Shown: positions 17,691-28,646, counted from the first letter of the stretch. The stretch is DNA of 64,000 bases from Microbacterium sp. (GCA_013823625.1 PNMM01000002.1:310001-374000); one strand, 5' to 3'. Numbers and translations: made by a program. Notes: a model not told the origin generated them from the letters alone.

Positions 17691-17710
17691 CCGAGCCGTC
17701 GTGAACGCAC

Positions 17711-19519
17711 CTACACGAGCGACTCGCGCCAGGCCGCGTGCAGCTGCGCGAACTTGCCCGTGCCCGCGATGAGCTCGGCGGGCGTGCCGTCTTCGATCAC
17801 GCGACCGTGCTCCATGACGAGCACGCGGTCGGCGATAGCCACGGTCGAGAGCCGGTGGGCGATGATGACCGCCGTGCGATCGGCGAGCAACGTCTGCAGG
17901 CCGAGCTGCACGAGGCGCTCGCTCGGGATATCGAGCGAGGCCGTGGCCTCATCGAGAATCAGCACGACGGGGTCGGCCAAGAACGCGCGAGCGAACGAGA
18001 TCAACTGTCGCTGCCCCGCCGAGACGCGACCGCCGCGCTTGTTCACGTCGGTCTCATAGCCCTGAGGCAGCGACTCGATGAAGTCGTGCGCGCCGACGGC
18101 CTTCGCTGCCGCGACGATCTGCTCGCGGCTCGCCTCAGGGTTGCCGAGCGCGATGTTGTCGGCCACCGTGCCTGAAAACAGGTATGCCTCTTGCGTCACC
18201 ATGACGATCGCGCGGCGCAGGTCTTTCGGGTGCAGCTTGCGTAGGTCGACATCGTCGAGCGTCACGGCGCCCTCGGTGGGGTCGTAGAAGCGCGCGATGA
18301 GCTTGGCGAGCGTCGACTTGCCCGCACCCGTCGTGCCCACGAGCGCGATCGTCTGCCCCGCCGGAATTGTGAGCTCGAGATCGGGCAACACCACGGCATC
18401 GTCGTTGTACGAGAAGCGCACCTTGTCGAAGTGCACGGCGCCGCGCGCCTTCCACAGGTCGATCGGCGTCGTGGGGTCGGGCACGCTCGGCTTCTCTTCC
18501 AGCACGCCCGAGATCTTCTCGAGCGCTGCCGCGGCCGACTGGTACGAGTTGTAGAACATCGCCATCTCTTCGGCGGGGTCGAAGAAGCGCCGCGTGTAGA
18601 GCACGATCGCGAGCAGCGAGCCGACGAGCAAGTCGCCCTCGACCACGCGGAAAGCGCCGACTACGAGCACGGCCGCGACCGTCACGTTGCCGATGAGCAC
18701 GAGCCCCGGGTCGAAGATTCCGAAGAGCTGAATGACGCGCGCGTTGGCGTGCCGGTAGTCCTCGACGTGGCCGGCGAACTGGCGGGCGTTGCGCGGCTCT
18801 TTTCTGAAGGCCTTGACGGCACGGATGCCCGTCATGGTCTCGACGAAGTGCACGATCAGGCGGGCCGACGCCACGCGGGTCTGTCGAAACAGGGTTTGCG
18901 AGCGCACTTGAAACCACCGCGTGAGCAACAGCAGGGGAATCAGCGACACCGCGAGCACGAGCCCCGAGGTCGGGTCGAGCAGCACGAGCGCAGCCGCCGT
19001 GAAGCCCATGTAGATGAGCCCCGAGACGAGCTGGTTGAGCCCCGAATCAAGCAGCTCGCGAATCGAGTCGAGGTCGCTCGTTTGCCGCGCGATGATGCGG
19101 CCCGAGGTGTACGACTCGTGAAACTCGAGCGAGAGCCGCTGCGTGTGCAAGAAGACGCGCTTGCGCAGATCGAGCAAGATCATCTGGCTGAGGCGCGCGC
19201 TCATCACTTGATACAGCGCGATGAGGGCCGCGCCCACAATGCCCGAGAAAAGATAGGCGGCGACCACGAGCCCAATCGGCATCCAGTCGTTCTGATCGAG
19301 CAGAGCGGGCAGGCCCTGATTGATGCCGACCGCCAAGAGCCACGGCCCCGCGACCTGCAGCGCGATCGAGATGACGATGACGACCATCGTGAGCGCGATG
19401 CGCCCGCGCACCGGTCGCACGAGCGAGCCCAGCAGGCGCAGCGAGCGCGCCCGCATGCTCTTCGACTCGGCGCGCGAGAAGTCGTCGCGCTCTTCGCCGT
19501 CAACACCAGTGACGCTCAT
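17711..19519 (-). CDS. ABC transporter half (permease plus ATPase), catalytically complete subunit
   Basis: A 602-residue type-I exporter half: six helices (about residues 35-320), then a nucleotide-binding domain. Walker A is GTTGAGKST, the signature is [15 protein letters not shown], and Walker [12 protein letters not shown] contains the catalytic Glu. Together with the upstream subunit it should form a heterodimeric multidrug/lipid exporter like BmrCD or TM287/288. The ATG overlaps the stop of the partner gene (ATGA), so production of the two is coupled. Substrate unknown. Confidence 0.92.
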   Translation of the reverse strand: MSVTGVDGEERDDFSRAESKSMRARSLRLLGSLVRPVRGRIALTMVVIVISIALQVAGPWLLAVGINQGLPALLDQNDWMPIGLVVAAYLFSGIVGAALIALYQVMSARLSQMILLDLRKRVFLHTQRLSLEFHESYTSGRIIARQTSDLDSIRELLDSGLNQLVSGLIYMGFTAAALVLLDPTSGLVLAVSLIPLLLLTRWFQVRSQTLFRQTRVASARLIVHFVETMTGIRAVKAFRKEPRNARQFAGHVEDYRHANARVIQLFGIFDPGLVLIGNVTVAAVLVVGAFRVVEGDLLVGSLLAIVLYTRRFFDPAEEMAMFYNSYQSAAAALEKISGVLEEKPSVPDPTTPIDLWKARGAVHFDKVRFSYNDDAVVLPDLELTIPAGQTIALVGTTGAGKSTLAKLIARFYDPTEGAVTLDDVDLRKLHPKDLRRAIVMVTQEAYLFSGTVADNIALGNPEASREQIVAAAKAVGAHDFIESLPQGYETDVNKRGGRVSAGQRQLISFARAFLADPVVLILDEATASLDIPSERLVQLGLQTLLADRTAVIIAHRLSTVAIADRVLVMEHGRVIEDGTPAELIAGTGKFAQLHAAWRESLV

Positions 19520-21438
19520 CGGGTCACCTCGCCTTCCTGGTCGATAACGCGGCTCTCTCGGTCGATCGCATCACGGCGACGCCCCTCTTGCTCGGCGAGC
19601 TTGAGATCGCGGTCGGCGCGCTCGGCCGCCGCGAGCTCTTCGTCTTCGAGCGACGAGATGACGTAGCGGTAGTGCTCGTTGCGCTTGAGCAACTCGCTGT
19701 GGGTTCCGACATCCGTGATGCGGCCCTCTTGCAGCAGGGCAACGCGGTCGGCCATCTGCACGGTGGATGGCCGGTGCGCGACGATGAGGCCCGTGGTCGT
19801 CGCGAGCACACGGCGTAGCGCCGCCTCAACGAGGGCTTCGGTGTCCACGTCGAGCGCGCTCAGCGGGTCGTCGAGCACGAGCACCGCGGGGTTCGCCGCG
19901 ACGGCACGTGCGAGCGCGAGCCGCTGGCGCTGGCCACCCGAGAGGCTCAAGCCCTCTTCACCCACGGTCGTCTCGATACCGTCGGGCAGGCTGTGCACAA
20001 ACTCGGCCTGCGCGATGTCGAGCGCTTCGGCGAGCACCCGCTCTGCCTCGGCCGCCGCCTCGGGGGTGTCAACCTCGGTGAGCTCGGGCCGGCCGAGCAG
20101 CACGTTGTCGCGCACGCTCGCCGAGAAGAGCGTGGCGTCTTCGAACGCCATCGCGATGTGGCGGCGCAACTCTTCGCGCGAGAGATCGCGAATGTCGACG
20201 CCGTCGATGAGAATGCGCCCCGAGGTCACGTCATACAGTCGCGTCGTGAGCGCCGTCATCGTCGTCTTGCCGCTGCCCGTGATGCCGACGAGAGCCATGG
20301 TCTCGCCGGGTTCGAGCTCGAGCGTGATGCCGTTGAGGGTTCCGGGTTGGTCGGCGGGGGCATCCTGATACCTGAAGACCACGTTCTCGAAGGTGAGGCG
20401 GCCGCGCGGTTCGGTGATGGTTGCCGGCGATTCGGGGTCGGTGATGGCGTTGATTTCGTCCAAGACCTCGAAGTAGCGGTCGACGGCCGTGCGCGTGTCG
20501 TAGGTCATCGAGAGCAAGAAGCCGATCGACTCGATCGGAAAGCGCAGCACGGTCGCGGTGGCGAAGAAGGCGAAGAGTTCGCCCACCGTGAGCTCGCCCG
20601 CGGCCGCGAGCGCGACACCGCCGAGCAGACACAGCGCGAAGGCCACATCGGGAATCAGGATGAGCCAGAACCAAATGCCCGCGATGGCCTTGGCCTTCTC
20701 GATCTCGGTGGCGCGCAGCAGTTCGGCCTGGTCAGCGAACTTCAGCAGCGAGTGCTTGCCGCGCCCGAATGCCTTGAGCACGCGAATGCCGTGCACGCTC
20801 TCTTCGACCGCCGTGGCGAGGTCGCCCTGCTGGTCTTGCGCGCGCCGCGCGATGACCGAGTACTTGTTTTCAAAGAGGTAGCCATAGATCCAGAGCGGGA
20901 TGCTCGCCACGAGAAACAGCAGCCCCAGCCAGAGGCTCCAGTTGATGAGCACGACGAAGCCGATGATGATCGTGATGCCGTTGACGATCAGCAGCACGAA
21001 ACCGAACGACAGCCAGCGGCGGATGAGGTTGAGGTCGCTCACCGCGCGGCTCAGCAGCTGCCCCGACTGCCACCGGTCGTGGAAGGCCACGGGTAGGTCT
21101 TGCAAGTGCGCGTAGAGCGCGTTGCGCATGCGCGCCTCAATGTGAGTACCGGGCGTGAGCACGAAGAAGCGGCGCAGCATGATGAAGACGGCCTCGAGCA
21201 CGCCGAGCACGAGCACCGCGATCGCGGCGGGCCAGATCTGGCTGGGGTCACGCGTCGAGAGCGGGCCGTCAACGAGTCCTTGCAGCACGAGCGGAATGAC
21301 GAGAGCGATCACCCCGGCGGCGAGCGCCGCAGCCATGCCGGCATAGATCCACGGCATGGCGGGCTTGGCGTAGGGGTAGATGCGCGCGATCGCCCGAAAG
21401 GTATTCAGGCGGGGCTGATCTGGTTTCGTCGTCGACAC
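19516..21438 (-). CDS. ABC transporter half (permease plus ATPase), subunit with degenerate Walker B
   Basis: 640 residues, six helices then an ATPase domain. Walker A is GITGSGKTT and the signature [16 protein letters not shown]. Walker B reads [12 protein letters not shown]: the catalytic Glu is replaced by Asp, as in the degenerate site of heterodimeric exporters. A charged C-terminal extension (about 60 residues rich in Arg, Glu and Asp) follows. GAGGA lies 6 nt before the GTG start. A TAGGCT at 21554-21559 on the minus strand could be the -10, giving a leader of about 110 nt. First gene of a two-gene operon. Confidence 0.92.
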   Translation of the reverse strand: MSTTKPDQPRLNTFRAIARIYPYAKPAMPWIYAGMAAALAAGVIALVIPLVLQGLVDGPLSTRDPSQIWPAAIAVLVLGVLEAVFIMLRRFFVLTPGTHIEARMRNALYAHLQDLPVAFHDRWQSGQLLSRAVSDLNLIRRWLSFGFVLLIVNGITIIIGFVVLINWSLWLGLLFLVASIPLWIYGYLFENKYSVIARRAQDQQGDLATAVEESVHGIRVLKAFGRGKHSLLKFADQAELLRATEIEKAKAIAGIWFWLILIPDVAFALCLLGGVALAAAGELTVGELFAFFATATVLRFPIESIGFLLSMTYDTRTAVDRYFEVLDEINAITDPESPATITEPRGRLTFENVVFRYQDAPADQPGTLNGITLELEPGETMALVGITGSGKTTMTALTTRLYDVTSGRILIDGVDIRDLSREELRRHIAMAFEDATLFSASVRDNVLLGRPELTEVDTPEAAAEAERVLAEALDIAQAEFVHSLPDGIETTVGEEGLSLSGGQRQRLALARAVAANPAVLVLDDPLSALDVDTEALVEAALRRVLATTTGLIVAHRPSTVQMADRVALLQEGRITDVGTHSELLKRNEHYRYVISSLEDEELAAAERADRDLKLAEQEGRRRDAIDRESRVIDQEGEVTR

Positions 21439-21618
21439 GGTGCGTCCTCGATTGGCCGCGGCCGCTTGTGGCGGTCGCGGTGTGGCGGTGGCTGGCGTGC
21501 GCGGGCAGGGCTCGCGCAGCCTCGCCCGGGGTGGCCGAGCGAAGCCTTCCAGCCTAGGCCTTTGGTATGACGAAAGTCGAACCCGGCCAGAATTGTGATG
21601 CGGGCGTTATCGACCCGT

Positions 21619-21633
21619 CGCGCCGACGGCGCG
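21619..21633 (-). terminator. Weak hairpin after the DDAH-like gene
   Basis: CGCGCC-GAC-GGCGCG, 6-bp arms, just after the minus-strand stop at 21642. It has no U tract. The rest of the 200-bp gap (21439-21641) holds the ABC operon leader and nothing else I recognise. Confidence 0.3.
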
Positions 21634-21641
21634 CAGACGAC

Positions 21642-22838
21642 TCAGCGAACCAACACGCTGAGGCACGTGACGCATCCCTCGAGCTTCTCGAATTCTGAAA
21701 TGTCGACCGTCACAACGCGGTAGCCGAGCGAGCGAATGAGCTCGGCGCTCTGCGGTGCCGACGCCGCCATCAGCACGGCGTCGTCGCTGAGCACGACCAC
21801 ATGGCCCCCCCCGGCCTCGGGCATGGGCAAGAAGTTGCGCCACATCGACACGTCATCAATAAGCGACGGATGTCCGATGACGGTTCCGTCGGGCAGCGCG
21901 GTCACGGCGCTCTTGAGGTGCAGTGCTTTCGTCACGGGTACGGCGACGACGTCACGCCCGTGGGCGCGCGCGATGGCCCGCAGCTGCCGAATACCGTCGG
22001 CGTTGGTGCGACCACCACGGCCCACGTAGAGCACGTCGCCGATCGCGAGCACGTCACCACCGTCGAGCGTGCCGGGCTCGACGATGCGCTCGATGCGCAG
22101 CCCGAGTTCGCGCGCGGTCTGCTCGGCCGCGTCAATCTCGGGACGGCGTGACTCAGCGCCGGGGCGCGTGACGACCGCGGTGCCGCCGATCATCACGAGC
22201 GCGTCTTCGATGAACACTGAGTCGGGCAGCTCGTCGGCCGGGGGCACATCGACGGGCGTAAATCCTTCGGCGCGCAGCGTCTCAACATAGGCCTCCCACT
22301 GCGCATCGGCCAGGTCAATATCGACCGGCACGCGCTCTTGGTGGGTCAACTCGCCGTCGGCGAGGCGCGAGCTCGGCATCCGCACGATCGCCACGCGGCG
22401 GGATGCCGCGGCGCTCGCCTGGCGCGCCATCCACACGCGACGGCCCACCGTCATCACCGCGAGCACCGCGACGACCTGGAACAGCAGGTTGAAGCCGAAC
22501 ACGCTGATCCACAGGTAGTCGATGAGTTCGCCACTGATCGGGTTGCCCGCCGCGACGATCGCGAGCAGAGCACCGAGCCACGACGAGACAAAGGCTGCGA
22601 GCACGGCCACGGCGAGCGCGATCCACCGGTTGTCGAGCACCCCCGCCGTCGCGGTCACGGCGATGAAGATGAAGAGCAACAGCGACGAGAACCCAAACAC
22701 GCCATTGACCTGCGCCAGCACCTCGATCGTCGCGCCGTTGATGGCGGCGAACAACACGACCGTCACGACGTGCGTGACGAGAGCAACCGCGAGCGCGGCG
22801 AGGGCAGAGTCGAGCAGGCGGCGTGCGAGAGGGGTCAT
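21642..22838 (-). CDS. Membrane-anchored dimethylarginine dimethylaminohydrolase-like amidinotransferase-fold protein
   Basis: A 398-residue fusion. Residues 1 to about 145 contain four predicted membrane helices. From about residue 150 a full DDAH-like domain follows: SVFIEDALVMIGGTAVVTRPG, EPGTLDGGDVLAIGDVLYVG, LHLKSAVTALPDGT (catalytic His) and EKLEGCVTCLSVLV (catalytic Cys near the C-terminus). DDAH enzymes hydrolyse methylarginines to citrulline and amine; related enzymes act on arginine. Both termini are predicted cytoplasmic. The start ATG 22838 has TAGCGT 7 nt upstream and no Shine-Dalgarno. Substrate not certain. Confidence 0.82.
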   Translation of the reverse strand: MTPLARRLLDSALAALAVALVTHVVTVVLFAAINGATIEVLAQVNGVFGFSSLLLFIFIAVTATAGVLDNRWIALAVAVLAAFVSSWLGALLAIVAAGNPISGELIDYLWISVFGFNLLFQVVAVLAVMTVGRRVWMARQASAAASRRVAIVRMPSSRLADGELTHQERVPVDIDLADAQWEAYVETLRAEGFTPVDVPPADELPDSVFIEDALVMIGGTAVVTRPGAESRRPEIDAAEQTARELGLRIERIVEPGTLDGGDVLAIGDVLYVGRGGRTNADGIRQLRAIARAHGRDVVAVPVTKALHLKSAVTALPDGTVIGHPSLIDDVSMWRNFLPMPEAGGGHVVVLSDDAVLMAASAPQSAELIRSLGYRVVTVDISEFEKLEGCVTCLSVLVR

Positions 22839-22878
22839 GGGATTAACGCTAGTGCGCGGCCTCTGCTTCACCGCGCGA

Positions 22879-23532
22879 CTACTGCGCGGTCGCTTCGCCT
22901 CGTGGCGACTGCAGGACCCTCTCTACAGTTGCGCGGGTCTCTTCAATGCGCTCAGGATGCGAAACGGGGCGAAGGCCTTCTCGACTGTCGATCCAGAGAA
23001 AGTCGAGAAACTCGTCAACTTCAGACTCTGAACGGTTAGGAGGTGCAAGCAGGAGCCTGACGGCGGACTGCATGTGCCGTGGTGTGTTGACGAGGACGAC
23101 GCGCTCGACAACCGCGGAGTCGAGTGACGCGAGATGCTGGGTTGGGGTTCTGACAAGAACTGTGCGCGGCGAGACAACAATCACCCGGGGATAGCCTCTT
23201 GGCCACACGCGCCACACACCCACTCCCTCTCGATATGAGGCGAAGGGCGGGTGTTCTGAAGCGGCTTCCGGCAAAACGAGTAAAGCAAGAGAATCCGAGT
23301 CCAGAGTTCGCGCGACCCGAGCAAGAGCACTGGCGAGAAACCATTGGTAGCCGCGAATCATCGTCTCCGCCATGAACAGCCCAATGACAACACCGATCAC
23401 AAGAGCCTGCTGGCCGACGAGGTTCGCGACAGACGGCGAACCCTGGCGGCCGTAACCGTCGAGGAGCGGGAATACGAACACAAGGGGCAAAGTGACGAGG
23501 CCGACGATCAGGAACCACGGCACTCGACTCAT
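22879..23532 (-). CDS. Hypothetical membrane protein, two N-terminal helices
   Basis: 217 residues. I do not recognise the family. Two helices lie near the N-terminus (WFLIVGLVTLPLVFVFPLL and ALVIGVVIGLFMAETMI), followed by a soluble cytoplasmic region with strands (VGVWRVWPRGYPRVIVVSPRTVLVRT) and a C-terminal EVDEFLDFLWIDSREGLRP. The longer open frame to 24312 runs antisense through purH and is not real; I start at ATG 23532, with TAGGTT 7 nt upstream. A+T in third codon positions is visibly higher than in neighbours, which suggests later acquisition or a poorly expressed gene. Confidence 0.65.
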   Translation of the reverse strand: MSRVPWFLIVGLVTLPLVFVFPLLDGYGRQGSPSVANLVGQQALVIGVVIGLFMAETMIRGYQWFLASALARVARTLDSDSLALLVLPEAASEHPPFASYREGVGVWRVWPRGYPRVIVVSPRTVLVRTPTQHLASLDSAVVERVVLVNTPRHMQSAVRLLLAPPNRSESEVDEFLDFLWIDSREGLRPVSHPERIEETRATVERVLQSPRGEATAQ

Positions 23533-23539
23533 GATTCGA

Positions 23540-23545
23540 AACCTA
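23540..23545 (-). promoter_or_regulatory. Candidate leaderless -10 (TAGGTT) for the orphan membrane protein
   Basis: TAGGTT lies 7 nt before the ATG at 23532 on the minus strand. No ribosome-binding site is visible. Confidence 0.4.
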
Positions 23546-23609
23546 TCGCTCCGCTTGCTACATCGACAGGACTCATCCCAGTCCTTGCATCGAATTGGGG
23601 TCGGACGGG

Positions 23610-25205
23610 CTAGTGGAAGAAGTGCCGCTCGCCCGTGAGGTACATCGTCACGCCGGCCGCCTGGGCCGCCGCGATGACCTCCTCGTCGCGCACCGAGCCG
23701 CCGGGCTGCACGATCGCCGCAACGCCCGCGTCGAGCAGCACCTGCAGTCCGTCGGCGAACGGGAAGAACGCGTCCGACGCCGCGACCGAGCCGCGCGCCC
23801 GGTCGCCAGCACGCGAGACGGCCAAGTGGCACGAGTCGACGCGGTTGACCTGCCCCATGCCCACGCCGACGGATGCTCCGCCCGACGCCAGCAAAATCGC
23901 GTTCGACTTCACGGCTCGGCAGGCGCGCCACGCGAATTCGAGGTCGGCTAGTTGCTCCGCCGAGGCGGCAGGGCCGGAGACCAGTTGCCACGAGTCGGCT
24001 GACGCAAACGCGCGGTCGGCGCTCTGCCGCAGCCAGCCTCCGCTCACCTGGCGCAGCTCGACGTCGCCGAGCGCGAAGCCCGCGGGCAGCTCGATCAGCC
24101 GAATGTTCTTCTTGTCGCGCAGCACCTCGAGCGCCGCGGGCTCGAAGCCGGGCGCCACCACGACCTCGGTGAAGATGGGTGCGATCGACTCGGCGGCCTC
24201 GCGCGTGATAACGCGGTTGGCGGCGATCACTCCCCCGAAGGCCGAGACCGGGTCGCACGCGTGCGCGGCTGCGTGAGCATCCGCAATCGATGCCCCCACG
24301 GCGATGCCGCACGGGTTGGCGTGCTTGATGATCGCCACGGCGGGAGCCTCGTGGTCGTAGGCGGCGCGCACAGCCGCGTCGGCATCCACGAAGTTGTTGT
24401 ACGACATCTCTTTGCCGTGCAGTTGGGTCGCCTGGGCGATGCCGTGGGCTCCGTCGGCGCGGTAGAGCGCGGCGTGCTGGTGGCTGTTCTCGCCGTAGCG
24501 CAGCACCTGCTGCAGCGTCGCGTGCACGTCAATGGTCGAGGGGCTGCCGTCACCCGCAGGATGAGAAGCCCGCACGCCAAGGGTGTCGGCGAACCAGCCC
24601 GCCACCGCGGTGTCGTAGGCGGCCGTGTGCGCAAAGGCCTTGGCGGCAAAGCGCTGGCGCTGGGCGAGCGTCGTGCCCCCGAGCGTGAGCGCCTTCGTGA
24701 TCATCCCGTAGTCGGCCGGGTCGACGATGATCGCGACGTTGGCGTGGTTCTTGGCCGCAGCGCGCACCATCGCGGGCCCACCGATGTCGATCTGCTCGAT
24801 CACGACGTCACCCTGAGCACCCGAGGCCACGGTCTCGACGAAGGGGTAGAGATTGACGATCACGAGGTCGAACGGCGTCACGCCGAGGTCGATGAGTTGC
24901 GCCTCGTGCGAGGCCAGCCGCAGGTCGGCCAAGATGCCCGCGTGCACCTTGGGGTGCAGGGTCTTGACGCGGCCGTCGAGGGTCTCGGCGAATCCGGTGA
25001 CCTCGGCGACCTCGGTCACGTGGTGACCCGCGGCCGCGATCGTCGCCGCTGTCGAGCCCGTCGACACCATCTCGACGCCACCCTCGGCGAGCGCCGCCGC
25101 CAACTCGAGCAGCCCCGACTTGTCGCTCACGGAAATGAGCGCGCGACGCACGGGCACCGCGTCGCGGTGACGGTAGAGGGCGGGGTCGTGGGCGGGGCCG
25201 GCCAT
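23610..25205 (-). CDS. purH: Bifunctional AICAR formyltransferase / IMP cyclohydrolase
   Basis: 531 residues, catalysing the last two steps of IMP synthesis with 10-formyl-THF. The N-terminal IMP cyclohydrolase (MGS-like) domain has [29 protein letters not shown] and [15 protein letters not shown]. The AICAR transformylase domain has [25 protein letters not shown] and IIKHANPCG; it ends at [11 protein letters not shown]. It lies 17 nt downstream of purN in a DUF6350-purN-purH order common in actinobacteria. Its substrate ZMP (AICAR) is the ligand class sensed by the riboswitch before glyA. Confidence 0.97.
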   Translation of the reverse strand: MAGPAHDPALYRHRDAVPVRRALISVSDKSGLLELAAALAEGGVEMVSTGSTAATIAAAGHHVTEVAEVTGFAETLDGRVKTLHPKVHAGILADLRLASHEAQLIDLGVTPFDLVIVNLYPFVETVASGAQGDVVIEQIDIGGPAMVRAAAKNHANVAIIVDPADYGMITKALTLGGTTLAQRQRFAAKAFAHTAAYDTAVAGWFADTLGVRASHPAGDGSPSTIDVHATLQQVLRYGENSHQHAALYRADGAHGIAQATQLHGKEMSYNNFVDADAAVRAAYDHEAPAVAIIKHANPCGIAVGASIADAHAAAHACDPVSAFGGVIAANRVITREAAESIAPIFTEVVVAPGFEPAALEVLRDKKNIRLIELPAGFALGDVELRQVSGGWLRQSADRAFASADSWQLVSGPAASAEQLADLEFAWRACRAVKSNAILLASGGASVGVGMGQVNRVDSCHLAVSRAGDRARGSVAASDAFFPFADGLQVLLDAGVAAIVQPGGSVRDEEVIAAAQAAGVTMYLTGERHFFH

Positions 25206-25222
25206 GGGGTCTCCAGTGGTGA

Positions 25223-25816
25223 TCAGGGGGTGGATGCTGTGCCGAGCTCGATCGAGCCGTCAGCGATGCCGCGCACGACGTCGATGAGCAGGCGCCGCTC
25301 TACGGGCTTGATGCGTTCGTGCAGGCTGTGCTCGGTGTCGTCGGGCAACACGGCTACGCGCTCTTGCGCGAGGATCGGGCCCGTGTCGACTCCGGTGTCG
25401 ACCACGATGACGCTCGCGCCGGTCTGCGCGGCCCCTGCGGCGAGCGCGTCGCGCACGCCGTGGGCTCCGGGAAACTCGGGAAGGTACGCGGGGTGCGTGT
25501 TGATCAACCGCGGCGCGAGAGCGTCGACAACGCGCGGCGGCAGCAAGCGCATGAGGCCGCTCAACACCACGAGGTCGGGCTGCCACTGTTGCACGGCCGC
25601 GAGCAGTTCGTCGCCCCACGCCTCACGCGAGTCGAACGACGAGAACGGCACGGTGAAGCTCGGAATGCCGAACTCTTCGGCGTGAGCCAGGCCGTCGGCG
25701 GCGCGGTCGGCGCCGACGGCGACCACGTGCGCGGGGTACTCGGCATCGCGACACGCCTCAAGCAGAGCGCGCAGGTTTGACCCGCCGCCCGAGATCAGCA
25801 CGACGACCCGCAGCAC
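25223..25816 (-). CDS. purN: Phosphoribosylglycinamide formyltransferase
   Basis: 197 residues, transferring a formyl group from 10-formyl-THF to GAR. Motifs: [55 protein letters not shown] (Asn and His of the active site) and [19 protein letters not shown] (Asp). The GTG start is 9 nt after the DUF6350 stop. The linking sequence is TAGCCTGGAGAGGTG, in which GGAGAG is very close to the start. Operon with purH. Confidence 0.96.
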   Translation of the reverse strand: MLRVVVLISGGGSNLRALLEACRDAEYPAHVVAVGADRAADGLAHAEEFGIPSFTVPFSSFDSREAWGDELLAAVQQWQPDLVVLSGLMRLLPPRVVDALAPRLINTHPAYLPEFPGAHGVRDALAAGAAQTGASVIVVDTGVDTGPILAQERVAVLPDDTEHSLHERIKPVERRLLIDVVRGIADGSIELGTASTP

Positions 25817-25825
25817 CTCTCCAGG

Positions 25826-27049
25826 CTATCGGGTGCGCGCGAGGGCCTGCGGCCGGGCAACCCGCACACCGCCGGCGAGCAGGCCCAGGGATGCTCCGAT
25901 GAGTGTCTCGACGAGCATCCACAGCCCCACCGTCACCGGGTCGGGGCCCACCTCGGCGAGGCGTCCGGGCCCGGCAGCACCCGCCGCCACAAACGCGAGA
26001 AAGCCCATCGCGAGCCCGGCGATCAGTGCCGCGAGCGCGGCCGTACCGAGCCCCCACCAGCGCGGCGGCTCGCCGTCGAGCGCGGCGACGAGGCGCGGAC
26101 GCACCGCAAGCCCCGCGATAAACGCGGCGAGCACCGGCACGATGAGCGTCATGAAGCCCAGCGGCGAGGGCTCGAGCGGCAGCGCGCCGAGCACCGGCAC
26201 CGCGGGCAGCGGCCCCAGCGTTGTCGCGATGGGGCTCACGGTCGACCCCGCACCCACGGCAAAGCCCGGGCCCACGAGCCATGACGCGGCCCAGATCACG
26301 AGAGTCGGCAAGAGGGCAAGTTGCCCGGCGGTGAGCGCGATGCCGCCAAGAACGCCCGCTTGCACGCTCTCGTAGAGCGCGATGACCTGGCCATAGCCGA
26401 TCACGAGCGCCATTGTCGTGATGAGCGAGGCCGCGACGATGACCGTCGCCACGGTGCCGAGTCCGGCGCGCAGAGCGGCGCCGCCCGCGGCGACCCACGG
26501 CTGCGGCCCCTCGGCGATCATGCGACGCAACCGCACGCGGGCCGGATTCGTCGCGCCGATCGACCCAATCGCGAGGCCGAGGCCGAACACGAGCCCCGGA
26601 AACAACAGAGCCTGCCAGCGCGAGGGCAACACACCCTCGGTCGAGGCCGTCAGCACGACGAGGCCCGAGAGCACGACAACCGTCGAGAGGGCAACGAGCT
26701 CGCCGAGCACGCGATGCGGCTCGCGTCGCAGCCGCCGCGCCATCACGACACCAGCGAGGGCCGTGCAGAGGGCAAAGCCACTGAGCGCGAGCGACACCAC
26801 AAACGGCTCGCCGACACCCGTGACACCGAGTGCGAGGGCGGTCTGCGCATCCAGCTGAAAGGTCACGTCGACGCCGTGACCCACCAGCCAGATCACGACG
26901 GCTGCGCGCCAGAAAACCACCCAGTCGATCTGAAAGCCAAACTGCGCGGCCCACATGATCGTGAGAATGCTCAGCGGCACGGCGATGCCGATGGCCACGA
27001 TGAGCAGCGCCTCGAAGGCGCTCATGAGGGCGGTGATGCGACGGGTCAT
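25826..27049 (-). CDS. DUF6350 (PerM-like) integral membrane protein
   Basis: 407 residues with about 10 membrane helices and a long, nearly unbroken hydrophobic character. DUF6350 proteins usually sit directly before purN-purH in actinobacteria, as here; mycobacterial PerM, which affects division under stress, is a possible relative. Features include [24 protein letters not shown] in the middle and PPRWWGLGTAALAALIAG near the end. I start at ATG 27049, with TAGGCT 10 nt upstream. The substrate or partner is unknown; the family call rests largely on gene order. Confidence 0.7.
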   Translation of the reverse strand: MTRRITALMSAFEALLIVAIGIAVPLSILTIMWAAQFGFQIDWVVFWRAAVVIWLVGHGVDVTFQLDAQTALALGVTGVGEPFVVSLALSGFALCTALAGVVMARRLRREPHRVLGELVALSTVVVLSGLVVLTASTEGVLPSRWQALLFPGLVFGLGLAIGSIGATNPARVRLRRMIAEGPQPWVAAGGAALRAGLGTVATVIVAASLITTMALVIGYGQVIALYESVQAGVLGGIALTAGQLALLPTLVIWAASWLVGPGFAVGAGSTVSPIATTLGPLPAVPVLGALPLEPSPLGFMTLIVPVLAAFIAGLAVRPRLVAALDGEPPRWWGLGTAALAALIAGLAMGFLAFVAAGAAGPGRLAEVGPDPVTVGLWMLVETLIGASLGLLAGGVRVARPQALARTR

Positions 27050-27104
27050 GTCGCGGGCGAGCCTATCGCCGCGCGACCCCCGTGCCGGGTGTGCCTCGCG
27101 GGGG

Positions 27105-28646
27105 TCAGCGTCCGCCGTCGATCGACCGGATGACAGGCAGATCGTTCTCGGGCACCAACACCTCCGAGCTCTCGTTGAGCGTCTCGCCTCGGAAGAACGG
27201 GCGCGAGGCCGGCATGAGCGCCCACACGCCCATGAGCACGGCGCCGATGGCGAGCGAGCCCACACCCACGACGAACACGCCGCCGATGCCGAAGAGCACG
27301 GTGTAGCCGTAGTCGGGGTTGATCATGTCGACCACGGAGAACCCGAAAGCCGCCGTGAGCATGGCTGCACCGAGGAAGGGCAGAATGCCGCGCATCCACA
27401 GGTTGCTCGCGCTCTTCAGCAGCGTGCGACGGAAGTACCAGACGCACGCAAAGCCCGTGATGGCGTAGTAGAAGGCGATGGCCAAACCCAGCGACAAGAT
27501 CGTGTCTTGCAGCAGGTTGTCGCTAATGAGTGACATGCCCACGAAGAAGCTCGCGGCCACAACACCCATGAGCACCGTCGAGAAGCCGGGAGTGTGGAAG
27601 CGCGGGTGCACCGAGCCGAAGCGCTTCGGCAGAGCGCCGTAGACGCCCATCGCGAGCGTGCCGCGAGCGGTCGGCAGAATCGTGGTTTGCGTCGACGAGA
27701 TCGCCGAGATCATGACGGCGAGCACGAGCAACCAGGCCCACGGGCCGAGCACCGCGTCTTTGAGCGCGAAGAACACGTCGTCGGCGTTGCCCTCGTTGCC
27801 GAGGCCCAGGCCCTCAGTGCCGAGTCCCGCGTAGGCCATGGCCGCCACCGCGACGCCCACGTAGGTGACGAGCAAGATGAGGGTCGTCAGCACGGCGGCG
27901 CGGCCCGGGATGCGCTTCGGGTCGCGCGTCTCTTCGTTGAGCGCGAGGCAGGTGTCCCAGCCCCAGTAGATGAAGAGCGCGAGCAGAATCGACTCGACGA
28001 AGCCGCCGAAGCTGGCGAAGCCGAAGGGGTTGAACCACTCGAGCGTGGGCGGCGTGGCCGTGGCCGGCGCCGTGCCCGTGGCAAACGAGACGATGACGGC
28101 GACGACAAAGCCGATGAGCGCGAGGTACTGAATGCCGAGCAGCACGTTCTGCAGGCGCTCGCCGATCTCGAGGCCGCGCCAGCTGATGAGCGTCATGATG
28201 GCGATGAACACCACGCCCGTGGCCGTGACAGCGACGGGGTTGTTCGCTACGTCAGGGGCGATGAGAAGCCAGAGGTAGACCGCGCCGATCTGGGCGAGGT
28301 TTGAGAGCACGATCATGCCCGCGACGGCAACACCCCAGCCGGCCATCCAGCCCACCCACGGCCCGAAGGCTTTGGTGGCCCACGTGAACGCGGTGCCACA
28401 GTCGGGAATCTCGCGGTTGAGCTCCCGGTAGGCGAACGCGATGAGCAACATCGGCACGAAGGCGATGATGAAGGCGATGGGAGCCTGCGCGCCCACGGCG
28501 AGCACGACAAAGCCCAGCGTGGCCGCCAGCGAATAGACCGGGGCCGTCGACGCGAGGCCGATGACGGTCGAGCCCGCGAGGCCGAGAGTGCCCGTGGCGA
28601 GGCCCTTGCCTTCCGACGCGTGCGGCGCAGAAACGGTCTCAGTCAT
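27105..28646 (-). CDS. APC superfamily amino acid permease
   Basis: 513 residues with about 12 helices. The N-terminal TGTLGLAGSTVIGLASTAPVYSLA segment carries the unwound substrate-binding helix 1 typical of APC transporters. REIPDCGTAFTWATKAFGPWVGWMAGWG and ALNEETRDPKRIPGRAAVL are also characteristic. A C-terminal hydrophilic tail follows. GGGAG lies 6 nt before the ATG. No operon partner. Likely an amino-acid or polyamine uptake system; substrate cannot be read from the sequence. Confidence 0.87.
   Translation of the reverse strand: MTETVSAPHASEGKGLATGTLGLAGSTVIGLASTAPVYSLAATLGFVVLAVGAQAPIAFIIAFVPMLLIAFAYRELNREIPDCGTAFTWATKAFGPWVGWMAGWGVAVAGMIVLSNLAQIGAVYLWLLIAPDVANNPVAVTATGVVFIAIMTLISWRGLEIGERLQNVLLGIQYLALIGFVVAVIVSFATGTAPATATPPTLEWFNPFGFASFGGFVESILLALFIYWGWDTCLALNEETRDPKRIPGRAAVLTTLILLVTYVGVAVAAMAYAGLGTEGLGLGNEGNADDVFFALKDAVLGPWAWLLVLAVMISAISSTQTTILPTARGTLAMGVYGALPKRFGSVHPRFHTPGFSTVLMGVVAASFFVGMSLISDNLLQDTILSLGLAIAFYYAITGFACVWYFRRTLLKSASNLWMRGILPFLGAAMLTAAFGFSVVDMINPDYGYTVLFGIGGVFVVGVGSLAIGAVLMGVWALMPASRPFFRGETLNESSEVLVPENDLPVIRSIDGGR

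Noticed and set aside
22879-24312. The longer form of the orphan membrane protein (477 residues)
   Set aside because: The extra N-terminal part runs antisense through purH and is Arg-rich; the true start is most likely ATG 23532.
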